NCBI GenBank assembly: GCA_030248295.1
Contig: JASANH010000850.1
Coordinates: 930,001-994,000 of the forward strand
DNA length: 64,000 nt
Reading direction: 5' to 3'
Source of the DNA: Mesodorylaimus sp. YZB2_4
Lineage: Eukaryota > Nematoda > Enoplea > Dorylaimida > Dorylaimidae
The notes below the pieces were generated by a model. It was not told the DNA's origin. It saw nothing but the letters and a program-made list of their open reading frames with translations, and searched no databases. The number at the start of each line of letters is the position of its first letter. The first letter of the stretch is position 1. Below, in pieces: positions 10,538-21,187 of the stretch. The position numbers and the translations under genes were made by a program.

Positions 10538-13500
10538 ATGCGCGGTGGACCGAACTTCATCGGTGGCTTTATCGTGGTCTGCTTACTGTTCATGAGTGTC
10601 CTTTTACGACTGGCCACCACCCAAGTTATTGGCCAACAGTCGCAGTCGACAACGGACACTTCGAGACGTTGGAGTTACAGCGGCGATCGTAAAAGTAAGC
10701 TGTGTTTTCGGTTTATTTGAGTAGCCAGTACAGCACTTGTTGGAGCTTTTACGACATACTTGGCTGGTTATCGTAGTAGATAAACAGTGGGAGGAGACGT
10801 GCGTGTTACATTTTGCGCGGATCGTATATCTCTGCTTGAACTACTGCATTTGTCTACGTCATTTCGTACTGTTCGTGGCTACCTGGAATCATATAGTTGC
10901 CTTATGAGCTGCTACCTACAGTCGGTATGTAGTGCATTCCTTGTTTGTCGAGTCATCAAATTGTTCCGACGCCTCAAAGTGCAAATTATGCGCTTTCTGC
11001 TGCCGTGCTTACAGAATTATTCCAAGTCTAGTTTCTAGTCAATGGTGTTACTGGGTGATACATATTTTTTCAATAGTCCTCTACACGGATGGTGCTCAGG
11101 AAAACGAACCAGTATAAGTGTATAAAAGGAAATGGCGGACTCATGACTAGTGCTCAGATTTCTGTTAGGCCGGATATGCATAGTAGTTGCCACCGTGGGC
11201 CGCAGAGGGGAGTCATTTGCGTCGTGCCCATCGTTATTCGGCGTCAAAGCATTGTTCGTCGGGGAACGGATTCAGTCTGGCCGTACTTGGCCGAGTGCAG
11301 GGGAGCGAACGGAGAGCGTCTCTCGCCAATAAAGGTCTTGGCTGGCCGGTAGGTACTCACGGCCGCGCCCCAAATCATTCTGTCAGTATACTTTGGAGCC
11401 AAGCAATCTTTCTACTCAACTGACCCGTGTAGTATATACAAATGCAAGTGGTTCCGTCCTTGCATTCTCAATGCTCGTCTTCCCCTCAATGGCCACGAGT
11501 GCACGCCACTGAATCTTCGTACTGTCCTCAAATTCGCACACGTGCACTGCGCATGTTTTCAGAGGCCATCTATTTGGATAGGTGGGTAGGTAATTTTATT
11601 GGTGCGGGAATATATTCTTGGCCCATCGGTCTTAGTCCGGCGCCATGCCAAGGTTGCTGGCCTATGGATAGTTGGTTTTTTCCCACCGTGATTGACGACA
11701 TTCGTCCATTTGCCCGAATGACAGTGCCCAATCGGTTTTATAAGAAGTTGGCTTTGTATACGTCGATCTGAGGTTCCTAAATCATTTTCATAGCTTAGGC
11801 CAATCACCCATTTCCAGGGCACCTTTTCCCAAGCAGCTTACATAAGCCCAATACATGTAGGACGAACAAACGGCGGATACTGGTGGCAGTCTCGATATTT
11901 AGACTAGGTTTCTTTTCCGACGGCGCCAAGGGCGTGCACTACTTTTCTCAGCAAGCATTCGAACTAAGAAATGTAAACAGTAAAAAGTTGGACTTGTGTC
12001 TCGCTCGTTATTAGGCAAGGACTCCACTAAAAGGCTGTGTATAGGCCACAGTTGGAAACTGGTTTCGTGGACTCATGGTGCATCCAGATGTCGATGGTGG
12101 GAAGATGCAGTAAATTCAGAGAATTGTCAGGCAAGACCAGCCAAAGCGTAAATCAGCGGGTGCAATAAACTCGACCGATATTTTAAAGCTTTATGAGGAA
12201 CCTTTGTTTCACTTAGAATGGCTGCATGTGGTAAAAGGATGAAAAGTGAGGGCAAGACTCGCATAGATAACATATTGAGGTCATAGAAAGTGGAAGATTA
12301 GTGATGATTTCTCAGCTCATTTTGTGCACACTACTTTGAATGACAATGCAGGGCATCAGGTGCAGGCGGTGATGTTCCCACACAATAAAAAGGTGCAGCT
12401 GAAGCGTAGTCTGGCCTCATTGCATAAGAGGTACATGGTGGGCGGCCTTTCAAACAAGCAGTTGTAATGTCGTGGGAAAAGAAGGGTCGTGGCCTAGGGT
12501 CCATCGCAGCGCAGCGGGGTTAGTGTTCAGGGACATACTGGGGAAGTTTCCTCAGCTGCTGTAAATTACTGTAGGCACCTGAGAATTTCAAGGATGGACT
12601 GAATCAGTGAGGGAGAAGATCAGTGGTGTGTTAATAAAGGGAAAAGGCGAGAACTGACGGTGAGAGGATTGATGAACATTTGCTTCCCTTGATACTCCTC
12701 GTTCTTGACAAATATTGTATGTAAGCAAATTTTTCAGTGTTCAAAATTTGATTTTTTGGCTGTATTTTTCTCTGAACCCGTAATCTCAGGAGGAGGGGTG
12801 AAATAGCCTGGCCATGAGGCTCCAGGGGTCGAAGCGCCCTCTCACGCTGGGTGCGCACTTACAGGGGAGGGTTCGACTCCCGTCTAGGTACAAAATGATT
12901 GTCAGATGCAGGGTTCCCACAAACCCTGAATGCCCTGAAAAACCCTGATTTTCAGTCCTCACCCTGAAAACCCTGAAATTCTGGATTCTCCGCCCAAAAA
13001 CAAGAAAAACCTCAATTTGCGTGCGCTATCGCGACCAGCGTCGTCCTTTCTAGTCCGAATTTCGAACTTAGAAGGTAGAATCGTACGTCGTCCGCGTCAA
13101 ATATTTATCATCGTTACCAAAATTTTTGAATTTTTGGCGTGTTAAAAGCCTTAAAATAGCCTTATTTTAAATTTTTAAAAGTCTTTGGAAACCCTGAATG
13201 TGGTCCTTAGCCCTCGAGTGCGCTGTATAATGCTTGGCTATGAATAAAGTATGACATGACATGAAGGTAAAATATGCACAGGAACCCCCTTGACATTGCT
13301 TTAGCTGGCCGAGCCCAGGGGATGTTGCCCTTGATGTCCATACGTACATGGAACTTCCCAGAACCAGAAGGTAGACCAGTTTTCAGCCAGGCCGTTTCTT
13401 TGACGTATTTTCTTTTTGATTTCTGTTTTTTTTCTGAGCTACTCCTCGTACTTGGACTAAGAATGGTCGCTGGCCGTTTCGTTGATTGCAGCTCACGAGA

Positions 13501-16500
13501 TGGTACCCACAAGATAGATTCGACCATGGTGCCTATATGGTTTATCGGATAACGGCTGGGGATATGTCGAGATCAGGATTGTTTGCATTTTTCTGTCTTT
13601 TGCCTATGAGCCTATTTTCCTCACTAAAGCACAATTTTTGTAGTTATCCATGATTTTTTAAGCTGTTTCTTTCACCGATTTTCAATCATTAGATACAAGC
13701 TGAAATGGAGCAGTACATTTGCAGTTTCGATACACGTCCAGCTAGGTCAGCCTATGCTAAGTGAAATCAGCGTCACTACCGTTATCATCGATTTGACCTG
13801 ATGTTGCTGTTGGCTCATCATCGCAAATGTGATGGACCAGAGTCTACCCTAGAGTGCTTATGCATATATGCAGAATCCTGATGCCGCAATGTCGGGATCG
13901 GGAGGGGTCAAATGCCGACCTATCCAACGCTAGACCGTGCAATAACGGCTAGACCGCTGGGAATTCCAATACTTGTTGGGGTTTTATTGTTGACGTCAAC
14001 ATCCAAGTGACTGAGTAACGATTTTTTAAGACTACATATCTTCATAATCGTTTGTATGAGACCATTTAACTCAAATTGATGCACTTTTTCGAGGCGGCTC
14101 CCTAACTCGACATGGTTTACAAAAAAATCTTTTTCTCGGGAGGAATTTGCCAGTATCTCCCCGCATCAATACTGGGAGGAGCCAATTTAGGGCGAGTGTT
14201 TATGTGATAGGCCGACCGATCTGATGGCCAGTGACCTGCGAATGCTTTTTAGCTTGCTTCGGAACCGAGAATGGTATGGGAAGAGTGACCTACGAAAACG
14301 GTGCGTTGAAACGGTTACGAGACATGTACATGAATTGTTCGATCGTGTTTGGGAATTTGGAAGTCGTGGGCATCACGTGGAAGGATTTAGTGAACGAGGG
14401 CATTCAATCGCTTGACTTTTTCGACAAGATCGAGGAGGTAAGAGTGTTTGGAAAGAGGTGCGCATGATCTGATTTGATCTCGTAGTTCTGAGTTTTAGGT
14501 CCTTGGTTATGTTCTGATCGCCACGAATTCGTTGCATCATCTATCGCTTCCGAATTTGAGGATAATATGGGGTGATAAGAAATACGTGCCGCAGCAGGAT
14601 GGAACGATGAATGCCGGCCAGAACGTGGGCAACTTTTCGTTGTTTGTGGTTGGTAATTCAATGGAATACTTGGATATGCGCTCGTTGAGAGGTGAGCTAG
14701 CCTTTGACCATCGATCCAAGGAGGAATCTAGCTGTCTGATAAACCTGTGGCCTAGACCTGCAGTATTTGAAGCATCAGGTTAGTTTTAAAACAAACGTCT
14801 CGTTGTTTCAGCCGTGGTAGAAGGCCGTGTGGGCGTCATTAGCAATCACCGCATTTGTCATTGGAAAACTGGGGCGATCGATTGGACACAAATTCTCGGA
14901 AGTGATTACATGTCTCAGAATCGATACATGGCCGACATTAGCACCTCGACCGACGAGTGTTTTTTGAAAGGTTAGGGGCCTGATTTTATTATTTTAAATT
15001 CTCGCCACTGAGGTTTTGTGTTTTAGAAAATTCTGGAACCTGTAGTCCTGAATGCGAATATGGCAACTGCTTTTGGTCCAATGGTTCAGCCTATTGTCAG
15101 CAAAGTGAGTGAGGGTGTCGGGGTGGCCTGTTTTGGTAGTTATTGCAGGCTTGCTAGCAGTAGTGAGTGGGGCTTGCTCAGTCTGAGGATTAATAATGGC
15201 AGTCTTATTTGTTGTAGTTTATCGAAAAAACTGCGCCTTGCAATGTGGCAATGGCATGTGCTATAATCAGAGCAACGCTTTTTCGTGTTGTTCAATGGAG
15301 TGCGCTGCAGGCTGTTACGGGCCGACTAGTGAGGAGTGTTACGTAAGAGTAGTTTTTGGTTTTAGAAAATGACGTTTTAGTTATTGTTTGTCTTTTCAGG
15401 GTTGTCGGGCTATGCGCGACGATGGAATTTGTGTCGACAAGTGCCCGGCGAGGGAACTATACAACATAAAGACTGCCGAGTACGAGCATAATCCCAATGG
15501 AAAGTTTGCTTTCAACAGGGAGTGTGTGAAAACGTGCCCTGGTAAGTCGGGGATGGATGTACTGGTAGAAAATCGATATTTGACGATCGATTGCTGCAGA
15601 TCACATGTTCGTGTATAAGGAGGGCTGTGTGACCAGATGCCCGGATGGATACTATACGGAGGACAACGATACTTTCTGCAAGCCGTGTATTGGACCATGC
15701 CCGAAAAGTAGGTTGGCTGTTTTTGGGAATATAGTTTAGAGTTGATTTGACGCGGGTGATCGTTTTCAGCGTGTTTCATCGAAAAACCGCTTAACGCCTT
15801 GAACTTGCACGAATTCGTGAATTGCACGATTATTGATGGGCGGGTGGAAATACGAGAAGACGCGTTCACTGGCGGAGCTGAGCTCGATAGCGAGCTCAAG
15901 TAAGTTAGTATTTGGGAGGGGTATCGATGCGTGCTGAGAAGTTGTTGTTCCAGGTTTGTTAGGTACCGTGGAATCGGCGAAGACGAGCTCGATGTTTTGA
16001 ATGACGTGGAACGTATCACGCATTATCTATTCGTTCAGTCGACCGTGTTGAAGTCAATGCGATTTCTGCGAAATTTGAAGCAGATTGATGGACGGAAGAA
16101 ACACGACGATCACTATACGATTATGATCTCCAATTCAGGATCGCTCACCGAGCTAGGCTTGCGTAGCTTGAAGCGTATAATGGACGGAGATGTGTATGTT
16201 GGTCGTAATCCGAATCTCTGCCTGGCCGAGACGTTGCCGTGGGGTAGCATCGCACCGAATGCTAAACTGCACGTGCAGAATAATCGGCCGATCCAGAACT
16301 GCTGTAAGGACGGACGGGATTGTGGTTGGTTTGTAGGAGGCTAATGTATGGTTATTGTAGCTGACAATGGAATCGTGTGCGATGAACTGTGCGATAACGA
16401 GACTGGTTGTTGGAACATGGGAGCGGATATGTGCTACGCCTGCCAGTACTACGAATTCAACCAAACCTGCGCTAAAGATTGCCCCCAGTCGGAGAAGTAT

Positions 16501-19500
16501 GTGTTTGAGTTTTGTCGAATGGCGATTTCGTACTATTGTCTTGAATTTCAGTTTGTACGCAATCGGAAAAATATGCGATCGGTGTCACAGCGAATGCAAG
16601 GGATGCAAGGGATCGGTGAGTGCAAGTTCGTGCTTTGCTTTAGGGAGGCTGATTGTTATCCTCGTTTAGGGCTCGCGTCAATGCATAACGTGCAGGAATG
16701 TACAGTTGAACGGGGAATGCGTCTCGGAATGCCCGCTTGCTAGCCATTATAGAGATGGCAATATGTGCCTTCCTTGTCATGCCAATTGCTTCGATCATGG
16801 GTAAGACAGCCAGGGTGGTCATGTCGGGTCATCATTAAGGTAACCTTATGAGCCTGCAGGTGTACGGGGCCTGGAAATTTCATTGGCCAAGGAGGATGCA
16901 AAAAGTGCCGTTTTGCAGTAGTGGATCCAGATTCGAATGTGGTAAATACAGTAGGCTGGTATGGTTTCTGGTAATGGTGTGATGAATTGAATGTGCTCGT
17001 TTAGGTCATGTGCTTGCCAGAGCTGTCGGGAATTCACGGCTGTCGTGATTACAGCAATTTGACTAACTATTATCTGGCTGCACCTCCGGTCAAGCTACGA
17101 TCTGTCTTGGAAAGTTGGGCGTGCTTGCAATGTAGAAGCGTTTGCAAAACGTGCGATACGTTGGGCGTTGATGAAAGCGCGAACTGTGCGTGCAAGGAGT
17201 TTCAATTCGTAAATCCGGCGACGAGTTCGAAGATTTGTGTGGAAAGATGCGAAAGGTGTGTTTAATTTTTATATGCTGCAGGAATGGCTGATTAATCCCC
17301 CACCTGGCCGCCTGGCGGAGGGAAGAATGATGAGCATGTGTGGTATTTCAGGAATACTTACACAAAGATGAGCATAGGCGTGACGGGTTCGCCCATCGAA
17401 TGCTATCCATGCCACGACGAGTGTGAATCGTGCTACGGCAGTGAGTCGACCCAGTGCTACTCTTGTAAATCCTATACTGATTATCTGACACCGAACGGGA
17501 GTGTGGTGAGTTGCATGGTGGTGGCTGCATATGCTGTTTAGGAAGCTATGCACTTCCATTCCAGTTTAACTGTACGAGTCGTTGTCCGGATGAACGACGG
17601 TTTGTCCATAACGGGACTTGCACGAACATCGATCCCGCTCTGGAAATCGCATCGAGGTGAGATCATTGTTATTGGGGTCTTGGATGACCATCATCGTCGA
17701 CTGATTTTCTTTCTAGGCAACGGAAGCGAGAAATAATAATCGGCCTTGTCTTCTCGGCAATATTTCTACTTTTGCTCATCTTCGCAACTTGGGCATACAT
17801 CAAGTGGCGCCGTTACAAAACAGCCACTTACTTGCAACCACAAGATGAAGTCTTCGAAATGAATCCGGACGCGAAACCGAATCTGGCGAGGCTGCGATTG
17901 ATCCTGGAAACCGAGTTACGACGAGGCGGAATCCTCGGAATGGGGGCATTTGGTGCTGTGTTCAAGGTATGGATGCGATTGGCTGACAGGGGTGAGACGA
18001 CTGACTCGTCATCATTTAGGGTATCTGGTGTCCGAGCGATGTCAAGGCCAAGTATCCAGTGGCCATCAAAGTCTTACATAAGGCTACTGCCGCGGCGGAG
18101 AAAGAAATGCTTAGCGAGGCTGGAATTATGGCCTCGATGGAGCATCCGTTTTTGCTGCCGTTGAAAGGAGTTTGCGTAGGACGGCAGTTAATGCTCATCA
18201 CACCGTTGGTTCCTTTGGGCAATTTGCTGGATTACGTCCAGAACAATAAGGCCAAGATTGGATCAGCAGCGCTGTTACGTTGGTGTATGCAAATAGCCAG
18301 CGTAAGTTGTGTTGACCCTTTTGGTCCCGCAGCTTTCTACACTCCTTATTGTTTTCAGGGCATGGCGTATTTAGAAGAGAAACGATTAGTGCATCGAGAC
18401 TTGGCTGCGAGAAACGTCCTGGTTCAAACGCCCTATCGAATTCGAATAACAGATTTCGGGCTGGCAAAAATGTTGGACTATGGCGAGGAAGAACTGAAAA
18501 TATCTGGTGAAAAGGTAGGCGAACTAGATATATCCGATCCAGCTCGGCTAATGTGCCTTTTTAGATGCCGATCAAGTGGCTAGCCTTGGAGTGTATTCAG
18601 TTTAAGCGATATACCCACAAGTCGGACGTGTGGGCTTACGGTAACCGCCGCCTCTTATTGTCTGCGAGGAGACGAGGCGTAATGCTGTTCTTGCAGGCGT
18701 CACGGTATGGGAGTTGCTCACGTTCGGAGAAAAACCATACAAGGACGTTCAGTTGCAAGAAATCCCTTCCTTGCTGGAGAAGGGCGAGCGATTGCCTCAA
18801 CCAAAGATCTGCACTCTGGACGTTTACATGATTTTGATCAAGTGTAAGGAATCGCGGTCTCAGAATTGGTATTTTAATGTATAGAGCTCTTATGCAGGCT
18901 GGATGGTCGATGCTGATACGCGGCCATCCTTCAAAGAATTAGCAGAAACATTTGCTCGAATGATGAAAGATCCTGGACGTTATTTGGTTATCGAGGTAAG
19001 CGATGGCTGCGATGGTTGGTCAGAGCTGAACAGTGTCCCGAATTTAGGGTGATGCTCTGCTCCGTTTGCCAACGTACACGGCCAACGACCACAAGCAGAT
19101 GCTTGAGCAGTTGGTCGATGATCCAGATGTCCGAGATGCCGATGACCTGTTTAGCAGCACTAATTTAACCCCAGCCACACCAATTTCGCCTTCAACGCCA
19201 GGAAATGTGGTGAGTTCTGTGTTCGCCGCCAGTGGGCTTGAGAGAAATTAAGCATTTGCTCGTATTTTAGTTCTGGAGCGGTGGTTGCGCGGTAGATTCA
19301 TCCAATGGCACACCGCCGCTGAGGGAAACTGCTGGTCGCATTCGAGTGGGTCAAAGGCAACAATCAACGTCTAGTCACCGATACGCCTCTGATCCTTTGA
19401 AGAAAGCGGGTATATTGAGTAGCATTGGTGAGTCATGCGGACTCAGACGGGAGTGTGTAGCTAGAAGATACTTTACTGTTTCAGCAAGAACGGGCGACTC

Positions 19501-20412
19501 GCAGGGCATCGCCTCGCCCACGACCGACGTGGACAATTACTTGGTCCCTGATTCACATTTCATGTCGCCGAACTTGCCGGAATCGGACTTGGCGTACACT
19601 CAGTTGGTCGAAAGTGCTCTAAACGATGACGGTAAGTTCCCTGAGTGACTTGGTATGAATGTTGGAATGTTGACGATGACACACTGTTCGCGGGGGGCTT
19701 ACAGTCTAAATGTGAGTGGGTGTGGGTGGGGCTACATTTGTTCCCTGGCTTATTGTTAGTGCCAAGCGCGCAGTACAGGTACTTAGGACAGAGGACGTAG
19801 TTTATAGTGCTATAACAGAATCAAAACTGAAGACGCGTAATAAAAAATTTGATTCCTCAGCAGGAGTCGAACCCACGCCTGCGGGGTTCTATTTACTTTA
19901 CTCTCTGGACCCCACACAGCGAGCGTATCCTGTGTCGAATTCATTCAGACTTTATGTGTAAAGAGTTTCGAAGTGCGAATGATACGGTCCACTCTTGTCG
20001 ATGTGTGGACCATAGAAACAATGTTGGGATAACCACTAGGGTTCGACTCCCCCACGGAGCTCTGGTTTTATTAAGCGTATTGGTGGTCTGTACAGTAGCC
20101 ATGCTCTGCATCATATTACTAGGTGGCTTCTTGCATATTTTAGGAGTTGCTGATTCGGAATACTATCAGCATTTGCGAAGTGCGATTAGCGGTGCAGTGG
20201 GGAGCGAAGAGGCCGCACAGCCGGGTTTGTCTCGGCTCGATGGGTTGGATAATCGGGTCTACATTTTGCAGACGGCCAGCAATAACAATTTGCAGAGCCT
20301 CCAAAATGGAAATCGTCAGACGAATGCAAATTATCAACAGGAACACGTTGCTCAGGAAGTCAGACGCAATTCGTCGAGTCACTCGATGACCGAGAACGAA
20401 AGTGTGGTCTAG
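10538..20412 (+). CDS. let-23: EGF receptor tyrosine kinase (EGFR/LET-23)
   Basis: ErbB-family receptor that binds EGF-like ligands outside the cell and signals through its cytoplasmic kinase to Ras/MAPK. Twenty-seven exons: 10538-10694, 14253-14437, 14499-14691, 14812-14970, 15027-15104, 15218-15342, 15400-15541, 15600-15707, 15770-15899, 15954-16324, 16361-16496, 16552-16615, 16670-16800, 16860-16941, 17005-17255, 17352-17505, 17565-17656, 17717-17966, 18020-18301, 18359-18514, 18565-18640, 18697-18843, 18898-18995, 19048-19209, 19271-19427, 19485-19631, 20144-20412; 1433 aa. Signal peptide in exon 1; L1 about 53-230; furin-like Cys region 232-380; L2 383-550; a long second Cys region to about 850; TM 856-880. 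In the kinase: GMGAFG loop, VAIK Lys953, HRDLAARN Asp1044, DFG Asp1062, [14 protein letters not shown]. The gatekeeper is Thr (LITPL). The activation loop has Leu1076 where EGFR has a Tyr. The C-tail carries NYLVP and other Tyr sites. Exon 11 follows a 36-nt intron. Confidence 0.95.
12780..12895 (+). repeat. tRNA-like (pol III B-box) SINE-type fragment
   Basis: A B-box-like GGGTTCGACTCCC lies at about 12877 with GC-rich paired stretches upstream, resembling a tRNA-derived SINE head. The T-stem is imperfect and no standard cloverleaf can be drawn, so I do not call a functional tRNA. The same core occurs at 20039 and, inverted, at 19864. Confidence 0.35.
12909..13201. repeat. CCCTGAA-rich interspersed repeat
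   Basis: CCCTGAA or close variants recur several times in 12909-12985, and a last copy stands at about 13192 after an A+T-rich core. This looks like a degenerate non-coding transposon or satellite-like remnant inside intron 1 of the receptor. Boundaries are approximate. Confidence 0.4.
19862..20056. repeat. Inverted pair of tRNA-like B-box motifs
   Basis: GGAGTCGAACCCACG at 19864 and GGGTTCGACTCCCCC at 20039 are near reverse complements in the last intron (19632-20143) of the EGF receptor gene. They look like two tRNA-derived fragments in opposite orientation. In the transcript they could pair to form a hairpin just upstream of the final exon. Confidence 0.4.
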
Positions 20413-21187
20413 GGAGGGCTGCGTGTGTGGGGGTCCTGGGTGGCGCTATTCTGAATACCAAAGAGAATCGGCATAAATAAGCTCGAAGGGACAGTAATCT
20501 GTACTTGATCCTGCTTTGTTTTAATTTGTGATATACTTGTACATTTTTAGTTTTTGTGGCATTTATGGAATGCAATCTGAGAATTATGAATTTCCACTTT
20601 TTGATTGTTGGAGCAACCAGTTAGGCCTTATCACTTCGGTGTCTTTGTGACTTTGTGCATTGCCGCAGTGCACTTATCGATTGATTCACTTGATGCTATG
20701 CAATGTGCAAATAGGGCTGTATAATTCGTGCAAATACTGCTTCTCTGTTGCCTTTGATCGTGTGACCCGAATCGTTACCATGTGCCTTTAGCGTAAATTC
20801 TTGAATTCTGCGTAATGCTGTGTGAACATATGGTCTTGCAAAATAAATTACGCGTAAAAAGCTGGGAGTTTTCCTTCTAATCATGGGATTCACTCCGTTC
20901 GAGGGAATTTGTATTTCGCGCGCTTTGGTGCTTAGGTACTTTTTGTCTGCTAAGAAGCGCGAGACACGGGAGTTTGGTGGCGAGCATCGCGCTTTGATCG
21001 ACAATGGTGTAATCTCTCTGTTCCGTATAATTGATGCGAATCCATCACTTCGTCAACGAAATACGCTATATTTTTACGAAATTTATTGAACTTGCTACCA
21101 AGGTATGTATAAGTTTATAATTCTGCATTTGTATTCTATGAATGTTGTGAGATTTTCAGGTATACAGTACGTAACGCTCGACAAAAA
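20413..21187 (+). other. EGF receptor 3' UTR and leader of the next gene
   Basis: AATAAA at 20842-20847 is a candidate receptor poly(A) signal. A donor-like GTATGT near 21101 and acceptor TTTTCAG near 21158 suggest a 5' UTR intron for the gene that starts at 21188. The open frame 20883-21089 (68 codons) has no recognisable similarity and is not called. Confidence 0.5.
20842..20847 (+). terminator. Candidate poly(A) signal of the EGF receptor
   Basis: AATAAA occurs 430 nt after the receptor stop codon. It is the first canonical hexamer downstream of it. Confidence 0.4.

Larger units (their letters stand above)
10695..14252 (+). other. 3.6-kb first intron of the EGF receptor
   Basis: The signal-peptide exon ends in phase 1 at 10694 and the next exon, starting at 14253, supplies the remaining two bases and the conserved ...CFGT start of domain L1, so this is one intron. 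It contains a tRNA-like fragment (12780-12895) and a CCCTGAA-rich repeat (12909-13201). No open frame in it shows family similarity. Its size compared with the other receptor introns makes it a likely place for enhancers or an alternative promoter. Confidence 0.75.

Noticed and set aside
12780..12895. Functional class II tRNA gene
   Set aside because: A B-box core is present but the T-stem and acceptor do not pair and no anticodon arm can be placed.
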